6,967 nt of DNA from Actinomycetota bacterium. GTDB lineage: Bacteria > Actinomycetota > Actinomycetes > Mycobacteriales > Mycobacteriaceae. Positions 6,482 through 6,967 of the stretch are shown one piece after another. A model generated the notes under the pieces. The model saw nothing but the letters and a program-made list of their open reading frames with translations, was not told the origin of the DNA and made no database searches. How positions within the stretch are numbered: position 1 is the stretch's first letter; every line of letters begins with the position of its first letter. The stretch is taken from the NCBI GenBank assembly GCA_005787665.1, contig SYAB01000353.1, forward strand, positions 1 to 6,967. The letters run 5' to 3'. A program made the translations under genes and the position numbers.

Positions 6482-6967
6482 ATGGCAGAGTTGACAATCT
6501 CCGCTAACGACATCGAAGGCGCCATCGCGAGCTACGTCTCAAGCTTTGAGGCAGGCACCGGGCGCGAGGAGATCGGAACCGTTATCGACGCCGGCGACGG
6601 CATCGCCCACGTCGAGGGACTGCCCTCGGTGATGACCCAGGAACTGCTGGAATTTCCCGGTGGTGTTCTCGGGGTCGCGCTCAACCTCGACGAGCACAGC
6701 ATCGGTGCGGTCATCCTCGGCGATTTCGAGAAGATCGAGCAGGGCCAGCAGGTCAAGCGCACGGGTGAGGTGCTCTCGGTCCCGGTGGGCGACGCCTTCA
6801 TGGGCCGGGTCGTCAACCCGCTCGGCCAGCCGATCGACGGTCGCGGCGAGATCGTGTCGACCAAGCGTCGCGAACTCGAACTTCAGGCGCCGTCGGTGGT
6901 GCAACGTAAGGGCGTCACCGAGCCGTTGCAGACCGGTATCAAGGCCATCGACGCCATGACCCCGATC
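6482..6967 (+). CDS. atpA: F1Fo ATP synthase subunit alpha, N-terminal 162 residues
   Basis: The frame opens at ATG 6482 and runs to the window edge, giving 162 of about 550 residues. Alpha is the non-catalytic nucleotide-binding subunit of the F1 hexamer. The visible part covers the N-terminal helix that contacts delta (residues 1 to about 25) and the beta-barrel crown (about 28-95, with [14 protein letters not shown] at 36-49). It then enters the nucleotide-binding domain with [15 protein letters not shown] (108-122) and [14 protein letters not shown] (149-162). The P-loop (expected GDRKTGKT) lies just beyond the window. The C-terminal extension known from mycobacterial alpha, which suppresses ATP hydrolysis, also cannot be checked here. 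The beta subunit shares general features, but the N-terminus and the position after delta identify alpha. Confidence 0.97.
   Translation, partial: MAELTISANDIEGAIASYVSSFEAGTGREEIGTVIDAGDGIAHVEGLPSVMTQELLEFPGGVLGVALNLDEHSIGAVILGDFEKIEQGQQVKRTGEVLSVPVGDAFMGRVVNPLGQPIDGRGEIVSTKRRELELQAPSVVQRKGVTEPLQTGIKAIDAMTPI

Overview
This 7 kb window is a high-GC actinobacterial chromosome segment, almost certainly from Mycobacterium in the broad sense. The c-subunit sequence, the fused b-delta subunit of the ATP synthase, and the gene order prfA-prmC-tsaC-wecA-atpI-atpB-atpE-atpF-atpH-atpA all match the layout known from M. tuberculosis and M. smegmatis. The atpE and atpF N-termini look closer to environmental or rapid-growing species than to M. 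tuberculosis. That species-level impression is from memory and was not tested by alignment. All genes lie on the + strand. No RNA genes, mobile elements or CRISPR arrays were seen.

Region 1 (1-1640) holds translation-quality genes. The tail of prfA (release factor RF1) is followed after 6 nt by prmC, the methyltransferase that modifies the GGQ glutamine of RF1. prmC overlaps by 4 nt (GTGA) the gene for the threonylcarbamoyl-AMP synthase that starts t6A tRNA modification. Region 2 (1663-2874) is wecA, the polyprenyl-phosphate GlcNAc-1-phosphate transferase that starts the arabinogalactan linker unit of the mycobacterial cell wall. It is followed by a 94-nt gap with a weak candidate promoter and a perfect 12-bp palindrome.

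Region 3 (2969 to the window end) is the front of the F1Fo ATP synthase operon. It contains a small AtpI-like membrane protein, Fo subunit a (atpB), the proton-carrying subunit c (atpE), peripheral-stalk subunit b (atpF), the mycobacterial b'-delta fusion (atpH), and the first 162 residues of F1 alpha (atpA). The rest of F1 lies beyond the window. Gaps between atp genes are 5-7 nt except for two longer ones. The 70 nt before atpE contain a clean stem-loop and a near-consensus Shine-Dalgarno. The 65 nt before atpA contain a purine-rich leader.

I found no undescribed system here; this is a well-known housekeeping locus. The points most worth a second look are the atpB-atpE stem-loop, a visible internal duplication in the delta part of AtpH (exact 90-residue register), the palindrome in the atpI leader, and the intact bedaquiline-contact residues of AtpE. 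Several gene starts should also be set downstream of the longest-ORF start.
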